Shown: positions 18,311 to 26,908, counted from the first letter of the stretch. The stretch is DNA of 36,433 nt from Corynebacterium senegalense (GCF_900411315.1 NZ_LS990887.1:1010394-1046826); one strand, 5' to 3'. Numbers and translations are program-made. The notes: generated from the letters alone by a model not told the origin.

Positions 18311-20173
18311 CTACTCGACCGTGACCGACTTGGCCAGGTTGCGCGGCTTGTCGATGTCCTCGTTGCCGTTCTCGCGGGCGATGTCCGCGGAGAGGAACTG
18401 CAGCGGGACGGTGGCGAGCAGCGGCTGCATGATCGTCGGCGACTGCGGGATGCGCACCAGCCAGTTGGCGTAGGGCTCCACCGCGGTGTCGCCCTCCTCC
18501 GCGATGACGATGGTCTTCGCACCGCGGGCGCGGATCTCCTGGATGTTGGAGACGATCTTCGAGTGCAGCTGGGACACCCCGCGCGGGCTCGGGACGATGA
18601 CCACGACGGGCAGGTCGTCCTCGATGAGCGCAATCGGGCCGTGCTTGAGCTCGCCGGCCGGGAAGCCCTCGGCGTGGATGTAGGCCAGCTCCTTGAGCTT
18701 GAGCGCGCCCTCCAGGGCGATCGGGAAACCCACGCCGCGGCCGAGGAAGAGCATGGTCTTCACCGCGCCGAGGGTTGCGGAGATGTGGTCGACCTGCTCC
18801 TTGACGCCGAGGACCTCCTCCACCTTCGCCGGGATGGCCTCGAGCTCCTCCCAGATCTGGCGGATCTCGTCCGGGTACTTGGTGCCCTTCGCCTGCGCGA
18901 GCGCCAGTCCGACGATGTAGTTGGCCGCCACCTGCGCCAAAAACGCCTTGGTGGAGGCGACGCCGATCTCGGGGCCAGCGTGGGTGTAGAGCACAGCGTC
19001 GGACTCGCGCGGGATCTGCGAGCCGTTCGTGTTGCACACCGCCAGAACCTTCGCGCCCTGCGTCTTCGCGTGGCGCACCGCCTCCAGGGTGTCCGCGGTC
19101 TCGCCGGACTGCGAGATAGCCAGGACCAGGGTCCGCTCGTCCAGGATCGGGTCGCGGTAACGGAACTCCGAGGCCACCTCGATCTGCACCGGGATGCGCA
19201 CCCAGTGCTCGATGGCGTACTTCGCCGCCAGGCCAGAGTGGTAGGCGGAGCCGCAGGCCACGACGAAGACCTGGTCGAAAGACTTCAGCTCGTCGTTGGT
19301 GAGGTTGCTCTCGTCCAGGGTGACGCGCTCGCCGTCCCAGTGCCCGGCAAGCGTGTCGCGCACGGCGGCCGGCTGCTCGAAAATCTCCTTCATCATGAAG
19401 GAGTCGAAACCGCCCTTCTCCGCCGCCTCGAGGTCCCAGTCGATGGTGAAGGGCTTGCCCTCGCCCGCGGAGCCGTCGAAGTTGAGGATCTCGTAGTTGT
19501 CCTTGTCGATGATCACGACCGAGTCCTGGCCCAGCTCGACCGCGTTCTTCGTGTGCTCGATGAAAGCTGCGACGTCCGAGCCGAGGAACATCTCACCCTC
19601 GCCGACGCCCACCATGAGCGGGGTCGAGCGGCGCGCGGCGATGATCTGGTCGGGGTGGTCAGCGTGGAGGAAGAGAAGGGTGAACGCACCCTCCAAGCGG
19701 TTGAGTACCATCAGGGCAGAGGCGCGGAAGTCCCCCGCAGTCTCACCGGAGTTGTACGCCAGGGCGAGCAGGTGGGCGGCGGTCTCCGAATCGGTCTCGG
19801 AGGCGAAGGTGATGCCCTCCTTCTCCACCTCGGCGCGCAGCGGCCCGAAGTTCTCGATGATGCCGTTGTGGACGATCGCAACCTTGCCGTCGAAGGAGAC
19901 GTGGGGGTGCGCGTTCTCGTCGGTCGGACGGCCGTGCGTGGCCCACCGGGTATGGCCGATGGCAGTCGTGCCCGCCAGGTTCTCCCGCCCGACCTCGTCG
20001 ATCTTGTCGTCCAGGTTCGCGAGCTTGCCGGCCCGCTTCACCACCTCAAAACCGGTGTCACCGGCCACGGCGATGCCCGCGGAATCGTACCCGCGGTACT
20101 CCATCCGACGCAGCGCCTCCAGCGCGATATCCAGCGACGCGCGCTGTCCTACATATCCCACGATCCCACACAT
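18311..20173 (-). CDS. Glutamine-fructose-6-phosphate aminotransferase (isomerising)
   Basis: GlmS makes glucosamine-6-phosphate, the entry to UDP-GlcNAc for the cell wall. At 620 aa it is full length. The chosen ATG at 20173 places the nucleophile cysteine at position 2 (MCGIVGYVGQR); the ATG/GTG three codons upstream would bury it. The amidotransferase domain has GHTRWATHGRP and HNGIIENF. Two SIS domains follow (SGLAAKYAIEHW, SQSGETADTL, later LGRGVGFPIALEGALKLKEL) and the C-terminus is KSVTVE. glmM lies about 3 kb downstream in this window on the same strand. Confidence 0.97.
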   Translation of the reverse strand: MCGIVGYVGQRASLDIALEALRRMEYRGYDSAGIAVAGDTGFEVVKRAGKLANLDDKIDEVGRENLAGTTAIGHTRWATHGRPTDENAHPHVSFDGKVAIVHNGIIENFGPLRAEVEKEGITFASETDSETAAHLLALAYNSGETAGDFRASALMVLNRLEGAFTLLFLHADHPDQIIAARRSTPLMVGVGEGEMFLGSDVAAFIEHTKNAVELGQDSVVIIDKDNYEILNFDGSAGEGKPFTIDWDLEAAEKGGFDSFMMKEIFEQPAAVRDTLAGHWDGERVTLDESNLTNDELKSFDQVFVVACGSAYHSGLAAKYAIEHWVRIPVQIEVASEFRYRDPILDERTLVLAISQSGETADTLEAVRHAKTQGAKVLAVCNTNGSQIPRESDAVLYTHAGPEIGVASTKAFLAQVAANYIVGLALAQAKGTKYPDEIRQIWEELEAIPAKVEEVLGVKEQVDHISATLGAVKTMLFLGRGVGFPIALEGALKLKELAYIHAEGFPAGELKHGPIALIEDDLPVVVIVPSPRGVSQLHSKIVSNIQEIRARGAKTIVIAEEGDTAVEPYANWLVRIPQSPTIMQPLLATVPLQFLSADIARENGNEDIDKPRNLAKSVTVE

Positions 20174-20185
20174 AGCGACCACATT

Positions 20186-20191
20186 AATCTA
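20186..20191 (-). promoter_or_regulatory. Candidate glmS -10 box (TAGATT)
   Basis: TAGATT on the minus strand ends 12 bases before the glmS ATG, implying a very short leader and no room for a glmS ribozyme. The -35 region is unclear. Confidence 0.35.
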
Positions 20192-20290
20192 CCGCGCCGT
20201 CCAACCCGCAACCCCCCGTTGGCGCAGCGTGTTGCCCGCGCCCCCTCAGCCGTGCCGCGCGACAGCGCCCGTCGCGCCCCCGGTTTCAAG

Positions 20291-20296
20291 TATTCT
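20291..20296 (+). promoter_or_regulatory. Candidate -10 box (TATTCT) for a leaderless hydrolase transcript
   Basis: TATTCT ends seven bases before the GTG at 20304. Transcription would start at about the start codon itself, a common arrangement in corynebacteria. Confidence 0.45.
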
Positions 20297-20303
20297 GTGT
20301 AGC

Positions 20304-21158
20304 GTGTCTGCGAATCTGAAGAAACTGTCCGATCTCTCCCATCGTGGCCCGCACCGGGTCCTCGAGGGCGACCTGGGCTACACCGGCCTGCCCGGCAAGG
20401 TGTACACCCCGGAGGAAGGCTCCAACCTGCCCGCCGTGGCGTTCGGCCACGACTGGATGCGCCACGTCTCGGACTACCACGAGACCTTCCGCCACCTGGC
20501 CAGCTGGGGCATCGTGGTTGCCTCCCCCGACACGGAGACCGGTTTCAACCCCGACCACGCCGGCTTCGCCGCCGACCTGGAAACAACCCTGCAGATCCTC
20601 GCCGGGGTGCGCCTCGGCAACGGGAACGCGACGGTCTCGCCCGGGAAGCTGGGGATCGCCGGCCACGGCATGGGTGGCGGGGCCGCCCTGCTCGCCGCCG
20701 TGAACAACGAGAAGCTGGCGGCCGTCGCGGCGGTGTACCCGGCTGCTACCGCGCCGTCGGCCGTGGAGGCCGCGCGCAACCTCTTCCTCCCCGGAATGGT
20801 CATCGGCGCCGACGAGGACGCGGACGCCATGTTCGACCCGGGCAACCCCGCCGCGATCGCCTTCAACTGGGCTGGCGAGGTTGTTTACCGCGTGGTGAAG
20901 AAGGGCAACCAGCGCAGCTTCGCGGAGGATGGACTGCCCAAGCGCCTCATCGGGCTCGGTTCGCCGCAGCGCAAGGTCCAGACCACCGTGCGCGCCCTTC
21001 TGACCGGATACTTCCTCCACCAGCTCGCGGGAGAGAAAAAGTACTCCGATTTTTCCGCCCCCGACGCCACCGGCAAGTCCGTTACGTCCGTCACCGGCGA
21101 GGAACTGGCCCAGCGCGCCGGGTTGGCCACGGGCGGCAACCCGCTGAGCCCCCGCTAG
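20304..21158 (+). CDS. Alpha/beta-hydrolase-fold protein lacking the nucleophile serine
   Basis: A 284-aa protein of the dienelactone-hydrolase/PET-hydrolase-like fold. The oxyanion region is AVAFGHDWMRHVSDYHETFR and the following strand VVASPDTETGF. The nucleophile elbow, normally G-x-S-x-G, reads G-H-G-M-G (residues 120-124), so the serine position is glycine. The acid region VIGADEDADAMFDPGNP follows. The fold is convincing but ordinary ester hydrolysis would not be possible, so it may be a non-catalytic member. It is divergent from glmS and converges on the 81-aa gene at 21189. Confidence 0.75.
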   Translation: MSANLKKLSDLSHRGPHRVLEGDLGYTGLPGKVYTPEEGSNLPAVAFGHDWMRHVSDYHETFRHLASWGIVVASPDTETGFNPDHAGFAADLETTLQILAGVRLGNGNATVSPGKLGIAGHGMGGGAALLAAVNNEKLAAVAAVYPAATAPSAVEAARNLFLPGMVIGADEDADAMFDPGNPAAIAFNWAGEVVYRVVKKGNQRSFAEDGLPKRLIGLGSPQRKVQTTVRALLTGYFLHQLAGEKKYSDFSAPDATGKSVTSVTGEELAQRAGLATGGNPLSPR

Positions 21159-21188
21159 GTTTCTCCGCCAGGTTTTCCGCGCCGGGCC

Positions 21189-21434
21189 CTAGTCCGAATC
21201 GACCTGGTCGTCCCTTCGCAGCACCCCCTGGACCCTGCCGCCCCGTCGCGGCGGGCGGTACACGCCTTTGGGCAGGTTCGTCACGGGCTTCCGCAGGCCC
21301 AGCTCTCGAACCATTTGCTGCTGCCGCCCGGCCTGCTCCATCTTCCGGTGAGCTTCGTTGATCGCTGCTTCGAAGTCCATCATCCGCTTTGCCGTGCGCA
21401 GCTTGTACTGCTCCGCAAATTCCAGGAAGTCCAT
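21189..21434 (-). CDS. Small basic protein, last gene of the EspC-like operon
   Basis: An 81-aa protein, not recognised. The first half is a charged amphipathic helix (FAEQYKLRTAKRMMDFEAAI, then EAHRKMEQAGRQQQ) and the second half is basic and Pro/Gly-rich (LPKGVYRPPRRGGRVQG). The ATG at 21434 overlaps the stop of the preceding gene by one base (TAATG); an in-frame ATG at 21440 is the alternative. The tight coupling suggests it works with the 481-aa protein, for example as a chaperone or partner, but this is inference. Confidence 0.65.
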   Translation of the reverse strand: MDFLEFAEQYKLRTAKRMMDFEAAINEAHRKMEQAGRQQQMVRELGLRKPVTNLPKGVYRPPRRGGRVQGVLRRDDQVDSD

Positions 21435-22879
21435 TACCATTCACTCGTTTTCTTGATCCGTGCGGCCTCGTCCGGTTCGGCGGCGGGGGCGCTGTCGTGG
21501 GTTTCGGGTGCGTCGGGCAGGCCCGGTCCGTCGCCGCCACCGGCCGGAGGCTCAGCCGGGGACGGTGTGTCAGCCGGTGGAGCCGGCCCCGCGGCGGGCT
21601 GGGTTCCCGCCGCGGCCAGCTTTTCCGGCGGCGCCGGGGGCTCCTCCACCTGCGCCAGCTCCGGAGGCGGCGGGATGGTCCCCTCTGCTGTGGGCGGGCC
21701 GGCAGCGGGCGCCGGCTCCTGGGCGGGTTCCGCGGGAGGAGCGGGCTGCTCGGGGGCGGGCGCCTCGTCCCCGGAGCCGCAGGTGCAGCACGGGCCGCAC
21801 GCGTGCGCCGCCTCGTGGGCGGCCTCTACCACCGTGCACTCCGCTGCGCTCGCGCTGTCGGCGAGCGTGGCCGCCACCGCCTGAGCTACCTGCGTCACCT
21901 GGGCCGCCGAAGCCTGTGCCGCTCCGGCCAGCGCTGCGGCGTCGACGTTGAGATTCAGGTGCGCCGAAACGTTGGCCGTGACGGAGGCGTTGATGCCCAC
22001 CGGTCCGGGTTGGCTGAGCGTGAGGGCGCCCCCGACCGGTGGCAGGGCCGAGCTGGCCACGGTAGCGACGCTGCCGGCGTCGCCCACCGGGCTCACCGGG
22101 CCGCGCGGCGGCGCGGGGCTCGCGGCTGCGGGCGCTGGCGGGGCCACAGGAGGTGCCGGGGCCGCCGGGGGCTGGGATTCCACTGGGTACGGGGACGCCG
22201 GCGGCGGACCCTCCGGTGCAGGAGGACAGTCGAACTGCGGGGGTGGCAGCGGCTGGTGCTCCTCCGCCGCCCGGCAGCGCGCCTCGCACTCGGCCAGGCA
22301 CTTGTCGATGCTCTCGTTGCGGTCGCGCACGGTGCCCAGCACCCCGTTCAACCCGTCGACCGCCAGGGGCAGCACCGCCGAGATGATCGCCGTCGCCGGG
22401 GTCGACTTGCAGAAGAAAAGCACCAGCGAGACCAGATCGAGCATCGAACCCGCAGCCGTGTCCGAGGTCTCGGTGGTCACCTCGATCGCCTGGCAGCACT
22501 CGTCGACCGCGCGGCACAGCTCCTCGACGTTGTCGCCCTGTCTACTCTCGCCTTCCTGGCGGGCGCGCTCGTCCGGGCCAATGCCGACGCTTTCGAACCA
22601 CTCCGCTCCGCTGGAGAGCGCGTCGCCGATGGCACCCGCGATGCCGTCCGCGAAGACGCGCTCGAACACCCCCTTGATCAGCTTGTCGAACCCTCCACCC
22701 CGGGTGAGGTTCCGCGCGCCCGCCCTCACGAGGTCGAGGTCCATGCCCTCGGTCTTTCGCTCCTCCTCCGTGATGCGTCCCACCAGGTCGTGGATCTGGG
22801 CGACGACGGCGGGGTTCGCCAGCGGGATGGCGCTCGCGTCCGCCGCGACCTGGGCCGCTTTCTCGAGTACCGCGCTCAC
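21434..22879 (-). CDS. Cys/Pro/Ala-rich protein, candidate type VII secretion substrate
   Basis: A 481-aa protein that I do not recognise. The N-terminal ~205 residues look helical and carry seven Cys (122, 128, 129, 157, 194, 198, 202), including DECCQAIEV and CLAECEARCR. Residues 145-185 include a hydrophobic stretch (LDLVSLVLFF, IISAVLPLAV). A Pro/Ala linker follows, then NASVTANVSAHLNLNVDAAA and a second Cys cluster (CGPCCTCG). The last ~110 residues are Pro/Ala/Glu-rich. There is no Sec signal peptide. The GTG start at 22879 overlaps the stop of the EspC-like gene (GTGA). Its pairing with a small helical protein and a promoter motif shared with esxU suggests an ESX-4 connection. Confidence 0.7.
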   Translation of the reverse strand: MSAVLEKAAQVAADASAIPLANPAVVAQIHDLVGRITEEERKTEGMDLDLVRAGARNLTRGGGFDKLIKGVFERVFADGIAGAIGDALSSGAEWFESVGIGPDERARQEGESRQGDNVEELCRAVDECCQAIEVTTETSDTAAGSMLDLVSLVLFFCKSTPATAIISAVLPLAVDGLNGVLGTVRDRNESIDKCLAECEARCRAAEEHQPLPPPQFDCPPAPEGPPPASPYPVESQPPAAPAPPVAPPAPAAASPAPPRGPVSPVGDAGSVATVASSALPPVGGALTLSQPGPVGINASVTANVSAHLNLNVDAAALAGAAQASAAQVTQVAQAVAATLADSASAAECTVVEAAHEAAHACGPCCTCGSGDEAPAPEQPAPPAEPAQEPAPAAGPPTAEGTIPPPPELAQVEEPPAPPEKLAAAGTQPAAGPAPPADTPSPAEPPAGGGDGPGLPDAPETHDSAPAAEPDEAARIKKTSEW

Positions 22880-23184
22880 AGCCGGTCCACCGCCTCGAGG
22901 TCGCCGGCGTTGAGGGAGTCGCGCTGCTCGATGGCGTCGACAAGCGCGATGATCTGCTCCCACGCCGTGACCCGGTTCTCGAGGAACCTGATCGTGAGAT
23001 TCTGGACGCCCACCATGGCGTCGGAAAGCGCTCCCGCTCCGGCGGCGAATCCCACCCCGGCGGCGCCAGCGGGAAACTCCGGAAGGTTGCCCCTCAGGTC
23101 CGCAATGAGCTGGCGATGTTCTTCGATGGCCGCGCTGACCTGCGAGCGGACCGCTGCTGGATCGACGTTCAAAGGAACGCTCAT
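22876..23184 (-). CDS. EspC/WXG100-like small helical protein
   Basis: A 102-aa protein predicted to form two long helices around a Gly/Ala-rich turn (AGAAGVGFAAGAGAL). It begins LNVDPAAVRSQVSAAIEEHR, which resembles the opening of EspC-like (DUF2580, T7SS) proteins, and continues IRFLENRVTAWEQIIALVDA. It lacks a WXG motif. The length and shape fit type VII secretion targets that pair with or precede a larger substrate. It is the first gene of the three-gene operon with GGGGGAAG just before the ATG. Upstream lie a GC hairpin and the 15-bp motif also found before esxU. Confidence 0.65.
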   Translation of the reverse strand: MSVPLNVDPAAVRSQVSAAIEEHRQLIADLRGNLPEFPAGAAGVGFAAGAGALSDAMVGVQNLTIRFLENRVTAWEQIIALVDAIEQRDSLNAGDLEAVDRL

Positions 23185-23208
23185 TCTTCCCCCATTCCCC
23201 CTGTGCCA

Positions 23209-23230
23209 GCGGGCCGGATGTCCGGCCCGC
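23209..23230. promoter_or_regulatory. Perfect inverted repeat in the leader of the EspC-like operon
   Basis: GCGGGCCGGA (23209-23218) and TCCGGCCCGC (23221-23230) form a 10-bp perfect palindromic arm pair with a 2-base centre. It lies between the promoter motif (23254-23268) and the start codon at 23184, so it may be an operator or a leader structure. Confidence 0.45.
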
Positions 23231-23253
23231 CAGCAGGGCTCAAAACCATTGCG

Positions 23254-23268
23254 CCCTACTTAGACTGC
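23254..23268 (-). promoter_or_regulatory. Promoter/regulatory motif shared with esxU (copy 1)
   Basis: On the minus strand GCAGTCTAAGTAGGG. The same motif with two central differences, GCAGTCTAAGACGGG, lies upstream of esxU at 26909-26923. It sits 69 bases before the EspC-like start codon. TCTAAG could be a -10 element or the site of a shared regulator. Confidence 0.55.
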
Positions 23269-23287
23269 AACCGCAGTCCCCCGGTTC

Positions 23288-23317
23288 CCCCGCCGCCCCG
23301 GAAAAATTCCGGCGGGG
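23288..23317 (-). terminator. Candidate glmM terminator
   Basis: Read on the minus strand, CCCCGCC pairs with GGCGGGG (23311-23317 with 23288-23294), and GGAA pairs with TTCC inside around a TTT loop, with a 5-nt bulge on one side. It lies 17 bases after the glmM stop. Confidence 0.4.
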
Positions 23318-23334
23318 TGTTCCACCCCCGGAAC

Positions 23335-24678
23335 CTACACGGCCGCAACGACCGCCGCCAGCCGGCCGGCCACCTTCCGCGCCACCTCGGAATCCGAGGC
23401 CTCGACCATGACGCGGAACAGCTCCTCCGTGCCGGAGGGGCGCAGCAGCACGCGGCCGGTGTCGCCGAGCTCGGATTCGGCGGTGGCGATGGCGGTGCGC
23501 ACGTTCTCGTCCTCCAGGATCAGCGTCTTGTTGGACACCGGGACGTTGATGAGTACCTGGGGCAGGACGGTCATGACGTCGGCAAGCTGCTTCAGGCTCT
23601 TGCCCGTCTCCGCCATGCGCGCCATGAGCATGAGGCCCGAGAGGGTGCCGTCGCCGGTGGTCGCGTGCGCCGGCACGACGATGTGGCCGGACTGCTCGCC
23701 GCCGAGCGAGTAATCCCCGCGGCCGAGCTCCTCGAGGACGTAGCGGTCCCCCACCTTCGTCTCCTTGATCGTGATGCCCTCGCGTCGCATCGCGATCTTT
23801 AGGCCCAGGTTGCTCATCACGGTGGCGACCAGGGTGTTCTCGTGCAGGCTCGACTTCTCCTTCATCCCCGTCGCGAGGATCGCCATGATCTGGTCGCCGT
23901 CGACGATGTTGCCCTCCGCGTCCACAGCCAGGCAGCGGTCCGCGTCGCCGTCGTGGGCGAGCCCGATGTCGGCGCCGTGCTCCACCACGGCCGCCTGGAT
24001 CTTGTCCATGTGGGTCGAGCCGGAGCCGTCGTTGATGTTGAAAGCGTTGGGCTGGTTGAAGATCGGCACCACCTCCGCGCCCGCCGCGGCGTAGGCCTTG
24101 GGGGCGACGACCGAGGCAGCGCCGTTCGCGCAGTCCACGACCACTTTAATCCCCGTCAGGTCGACGTTGATCGCGTCCTTCAGGTGCGCGAGGTAGCGTT
24201 CCTGGGCATCCAGAGATTCCTCGATCACGCGGCCGATGCCGGTGCCCGTCGGCCCCGTCTCGTCCAGGCCCTCCATCGCAGCCTCGATCCGGTCCTCCAC
24301 ATCGTCGGGAAGCTTCCTGCCGCCCGCGGAGAAGAACTTGATGCCGTTGTCCGGCATCGGGTTATGCGAGGCGGAGATCATCACCCCAATGTCGGCGCCG
24401 TAGTCGTCGGTGAGAAACGCCAGGCCCGGGGTCGGAATCACGCCGACGCGGAGCACGTCGACGCCTTTCGACGCCATCCCGGCCGCCATGGCCGCGGCCA
24501 GCATCTCCCCCGAGACGCGGGGGTCCCGGCCGATAATCGCGGTGGGTCGGCGCTTGCCCGTACCAGTCTTCTCCGTGAGCACCATCGCCGCCGCCGCACC
24601 CAGCTTCAGGGCGAGCGGGGCGGTGAGCACCTGGTTCGCGAGGCCGCGGACACCATCGGTTCCAAACAATCGAGTCAT
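23335..24678 (-). CDS. Phosphoglucosamine mutase
   Basis: GlmM converts glucosamine-6-phosphate (from GlmS) to glucosamine-1-phosphate for UDP-GlcNAc. At 447 aa it is full length. It begins [10 protein letters not shown]. The phosphoserine is Ser104 in [13 protein letters not shown], the metal loop is HDGDADRC, the sugar-binding loop includes GGEQSGHI, and the phosphate site [12 protein letters not shown] is near the end. It is downstream of rplM-rpsI on the same strand. CATAAT ends seven bases before the ATG, so a separate leaderless transcript is possible. Confidence 0.97.
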   Translation of the reverse strand: MTRLFGTDGVRGLANQVLTAPLALKLGAAAAMVLTEKTGTGKRRPTAIIGRDPRVSGEMLAAAMAAGMASKGVDVLRVGVIPTPGLAFLTDDYGADIGVMISASHNPMPDNGIKFFSAGGRKLPDDVEDRIEAAMEGLDETGPTGTGIGRVIEESLDAQERYLAHLKDAINVDLTGIKVVVDCANGAASVVAPKAYAAAGAEVVPIFNQPNAFNINDGSGSTHMDKIQAAVVEHGADIGLAHDGDADRCLAVDAEGNIVDGDQIMAILATGMKEKSSLHENTLVATVMSNLGLKIAMRREGITIKETKVGDRYVLEELGRGDYSLGGEQSGHIVVPAHATTGDGTLSGLMLMARMAETGKSLKQLADVMTVLPQVLINVPVSNKTLILEDENVRTAIATAESELGDTGRVLLRPSGTEELFRVMVEASDSEVARKVAGRLAAVVAAV

Positions 24679-24685
24679 GGGCCCA

Positions 24686-24691
24686 ATTATG
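24686..24691 (-). promoter_or_regulatory. Candidate glmM -10 box (CATAAT)
   Basis: On the minus strand GCATAATTGGGCCC precedes the glmM ATG with seven bases between the box and the start. This fits a leaderless transcript. No ribosome-binding site is visible, which supports it. The -35 is unclear. Confidence 0.4.
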
Positions 24692-24791
24692 CCCCACCGG
24701 GCGGACCTCCCCGACTGGGAGGACGGCCCGAAACGGCGAAAACCGCCCCACTGGGATCCAGCGGAGCGGCTGCGCGCGGCAGGAAAAGCGA

Positions 24792-25340
24792 TTAACGCTT
24801 GGAGTACTGCGGTGCGCGGCGGGCCTTGTGCAGACCGGCCTTCTTGCGCTCGACGGCGCGGGCGTCACGGGTGAGCAGGCCGGCCTTCTTCAGGGTCGGG
24901 CGCTCAGCCGGGTTGTAGACGTTCAGCGCACGCGCGATGGCGAGACGAAGGGCACCGGCCTGGCCGGTCGGGCCGCCACCGTTGATGGTGGCCTTGATGT
25001 TGAACTGGCCCTCGCGCTCGAGCAGGGTCAGCGGGGTGAGGATGTCCTGCTGGTGCAGCTTGTTCGGGAAGTAGTCCTCGAACTCGCGGCCGTTGACCAC
25101 GATCTTGCCCTCGCCCTCGGTGACGGTGACGCGGGCGATGGCGCGCTTGCGGCGGCCGACGGTCTGGATCGGGCCCTCGTGCAGGGACACGGGCTCGACG
25201 GCCTGCTCGTCCTCGGCGTCGACGGCCGGTGCGACGGCGTCACCAATGGTGTAGTTGAACTCCTCGGTAGCGGCGGTGGCTGCCTCGATGTCGGTGGCAG
25301 CGCCGAGGGTCTCTTCTGCGTAGTTGTTCGGTTCGGTCAT
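24792..25340 (-). CDS. 30S ribosomal protein S9
   Basis: The S9 core is unmistakable: [52 protein letters not shown] and the basic C-terminal [14 protein letters not shown] that reaches the P site. At 182 aa it has the acidic N-terminal extension of about 60 residues typical of actinobacterial S9. Its ATG overlaps the rplM stop by one base (TAATG), so the two are translationally coupled. Confidence 0.98.
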   Translation of the reverse strand: MTEPNNYAEETLGAATDIEAATAATEEFNYTIGDAVAPAVDAEDEQAVEPVSLHEGPIQTVGRRKRAIARVTVTEGEGKIVVNGREFEDYFPNKLHQQDILTPLTLLEREGQFNIKATINGGGPTGQAGALRLAIARALNVYNPAERPTLKKAGLLTRDARAVERKKAGLHKARRAPQYSKR

Positions 25341-25783
25341 TACTGAGCCACCTGCTTGAACTCGAAGGTTTCCGGCTTCTGAGCGGCGTAGGGGTGCTCG
25401 GAGCCGACGAAGACGTGAAGCTTCTTGATGGACTGGCGGGAGAGGCGGTTGTGCGGCATCATGCCGCGCACTGCCTCCTCGATAACGCGATCCGGACGCT
25501 CATCAAGCGCACGACCCAGGGTCATGGACTTCAGACCACCCGGGTAGCCGGAGTGGCGGTAGCGCATCTCGCGGTCGCGCTTGTTGGAGGAGATGTGGAC
25601 CTTGTCGGCGTTGATCACGATGACGTGGTCGCCGGTGTCGACGTTCGGTGCGAACTGCGGCTTGTGCTTGCCACGCAGGATATCCGCTGCGGTGGAAGCA
25701 AGCTTGCCCAGCACCACGTCGGTGGCGTCGATGACGTACCACTTGCGGGTGATGTCACCGCTCTTCGGGTGGTAAGTAGACAT
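25340..25783 (-). CDS. 50S ribosomal protein L13
   Basis: A 147-aa L13, full length, beginning [20 protein letters not shown] with [15 protein letters not shown] and the later [16 protein letters not shown] and MMPHNRL. An AAGGAG box lies six bases before the ATG. It is the first gene of rplM-rpsI; the ESX-4 genes lie 392 bp upstream on the same strand. Confidence 0.98.
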   Translation of the reverse strand: MSTYHPKSGDITRKWYVIDATDVVLGKLASTAADILRGKHKPQFAPNVDTGDHVIVINADKVHISSNKRDREMRYRHSGYPGGLKSMTLGRALDERPDRVIEEAVRGMMPHNRLSRQSIKKLHVFVGSEHPYAAQKPETFEFKQVAQ

Positions 25784-25910
25784 GCATGACTCCTTAAAGT
25801 CTGTCTAGTGAGCTGCCGGCCAGACGATCGCGTGTCCGCCGCACCCGACGGCGGCCGGTGGAGACCCGACGGGTGGCGCGCCCGGGGGCGCTGAAACACA
25901 CAGGTGTCAA

Positions 25911-25940
25911 AGGTTACTCCGCGCGGGCGGCGATCTCCAA
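25911..25940 (-). promoter_or_regulatory. Candidate rplM-rpsI promoter
   Basis: On the minus strand TTGGAG (25935-25940) and TAACCT (25911-25916) are 18 bp apart, about 130 bp upstream of rplM. The spacing is acceptable and no better match lies nearer. Confidence 0.4.
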
Positions 25941-26074
25941 AACGCGTGAGCGCCCCCGGTGCAGTGCCCGGGTGCCGCATCACGCGGCCCCCGTCCCCCC
26001 GCACTGCAGCGGCGGCGTTCAGGATGTCCCCCGACATCGTTTCTTCAGTGTGGTCTCGTTGTGGTGCCGGATGC

Positions 26075-26094
26075 CCCTGCTCCCCCAAGCAGGG
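26075..26094 (-). terminator. Candidate terminator after esxT
   Basis: CCCTGCT and AGCAGGG form a perfect 7-bp stem with a 6-nt loop, about 80 bases beyond the esxT stop. No T tract follows. Confidence 0.4.
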
Positions 26095-26175
26095 CGCTGC
26101 GGCGCGGTTCGGCGTGGCGGCGTCCACCCCCGTGATCAGCCCGCCGGCCGCACCGTGGCGTTGTACCGGCTGGTC

Positions 26176-26460
26176 TCAGCCCCAGCTCGCCGCTGCGGCG
26201 GCGTTGACGGCCTGCATGCGGCTGTTGCCCTCCTCCACGGTGGAGGCGATGGTCTTGAGGATGGTGTTGAGCTCCTCGGCCGCCTGGTCCCACTTCTGCT
26301 GGTGGGCGGCGTACGCCTCGGCGGCGTCGCCTTCCCAGGTGGAGACCATGGGCTGGAGCATGGCCTCCAGGTCGGCGAGCTGGCCCGCGATCTTGGCCGC
26401 GGAGGCGTCCATGTCCTGGGCCGCGCCGGAGAGCTGGCCGAAACCGTACTTGATTTCCAT
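26176..26460 (-). CDS. WXG100-family protein EsxT-like
   Basis: A 94-aa WXG100 protein. Two helices flank a turn with Trp42-Glu43-Gly44 (STWEGDAAEAY), and the second helix includes HQQKWDQAAEELN. These proteins are secreted as heterodimers by type VII systems. It is the second of two tandem esx genes (41-bp gap), directly upstream of the rplM region. That is the position of esxT in the ESX-4 locus (Rv3444c). The C-terminus is short and lacks an obvious YxxxD/E secretion motif. Confidence 0.9.
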   Translation of the reverse strand: MEIKYGFGQLSGAAQDMDASAAKIAGQLADLEAMLQPMVSTWEGDAAEAYAAHQQKWDQAAEELNTILKTIASTVEEGNSRMQAVNAAAAASWG

Positions 26461-26501
26461 GTTCGTTCCTTTCTAGTCGTGTCTTTGGTGGAGAGCCCGG
26501 G

Positions 26502-26813
26502 TTAGAGCGCCAGGCCGGCGGAGATGGAGCGGAAGTCGTCGGTGTTGGAGGCGTCGACGCCCTCGAAGTTGGTGGCGTTGTCACGGATGTTGACAGCGAT
26601 GGCGCCCAGGGCCTCGCCGAGGCGCCGCTGCGCGTCGTCGTAACGCACCATGAGGTCGTCGAAGCTGCGCTGCGCCTCGCCGCTCCAGAAGGAGCGGGTG
26701 GACTCGGCGACCTGCTGGACGCGGTCGATCTCGATGTTGACGTTGCTGTTCGTTTCGTCGACGCGCTCTGCGGCCGAGCGCATCACGTCGGCTTCTGTCT
26801 TGAACTGTCCCAT
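26502..26813 (-). CDS. WXG100-family protein EsxU-like
   Basis: A 103-aa WXG100 protein with Trp43-Ser44-Gly45 in STRSFWSGEAQRSF and a second helix from DDLMVRYDDAQRRL. The start at 26813 is preceded by AAGGGGGG. A longer C-terminal tail (EGVDASNTDDFRSISAGLAL) than in the partner could carry secretion information. It corresponds to esxU (Rv3445c) of ESX-4 and should form the secreted heterodimer with the esxT product. A motif shared with the EspC-like operon lies about 95 bp upstream, giving esxUT its own promoter apart from eccC. Confidence 0.9.
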   Translation of the reverse strand: MGQFKTEADVMRSAAERVDETNSNVNIEIDRVQQVAESTRSFWSGEAQRSFDDLMVRYDDAQRRLGEALGAIAVNIRDNATNFEGVDASNTDDFRSISAGLAL

Positions 26814-26908
26814 GGGACGTCCCCCCTTGTTCGTTGTGTTTGTGCTGTTGAGGCGGCGGTTTCCGAGAGGCCGCGGCGGCGCGGTCCATCCGCCCAGCCA
26901 ACCTCGCA

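Larger units (their letters stand above)
25784..26175. other. Intergenic region between esxT and rplM
   Basis: A 392-bp non-coding gap. It holds a hairpin after esxT (26075-26094), a probable rplM promoter (25911-25940), and an rplM leader of about 120 nt. The leader contains complementary blocks (GCCGCCGTCGGGTGCGGCGG on the minus strand) that could form a regulatory structure. I see no gene here. Confidence 0.5.

Noticed and set aside
18191..20302. 703-codon plus-strand frame antisense to glmS
   Set aside because: Antisense shadow of a clearly recognised gene.
20174..20303. glmS ribozyme/riboswitch
   Set aside because: The candidate promoter lies only 12 bases from the start codon, and no ribozyme-like sequence is visible in the 130-bp gap.
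26121..26135. GTCCACCCCC near esxT as an additional iteron
   Set aside because: A single isolated copy in host DNA with no array or symmetry; a chance match for a ten-base GC-rich word.
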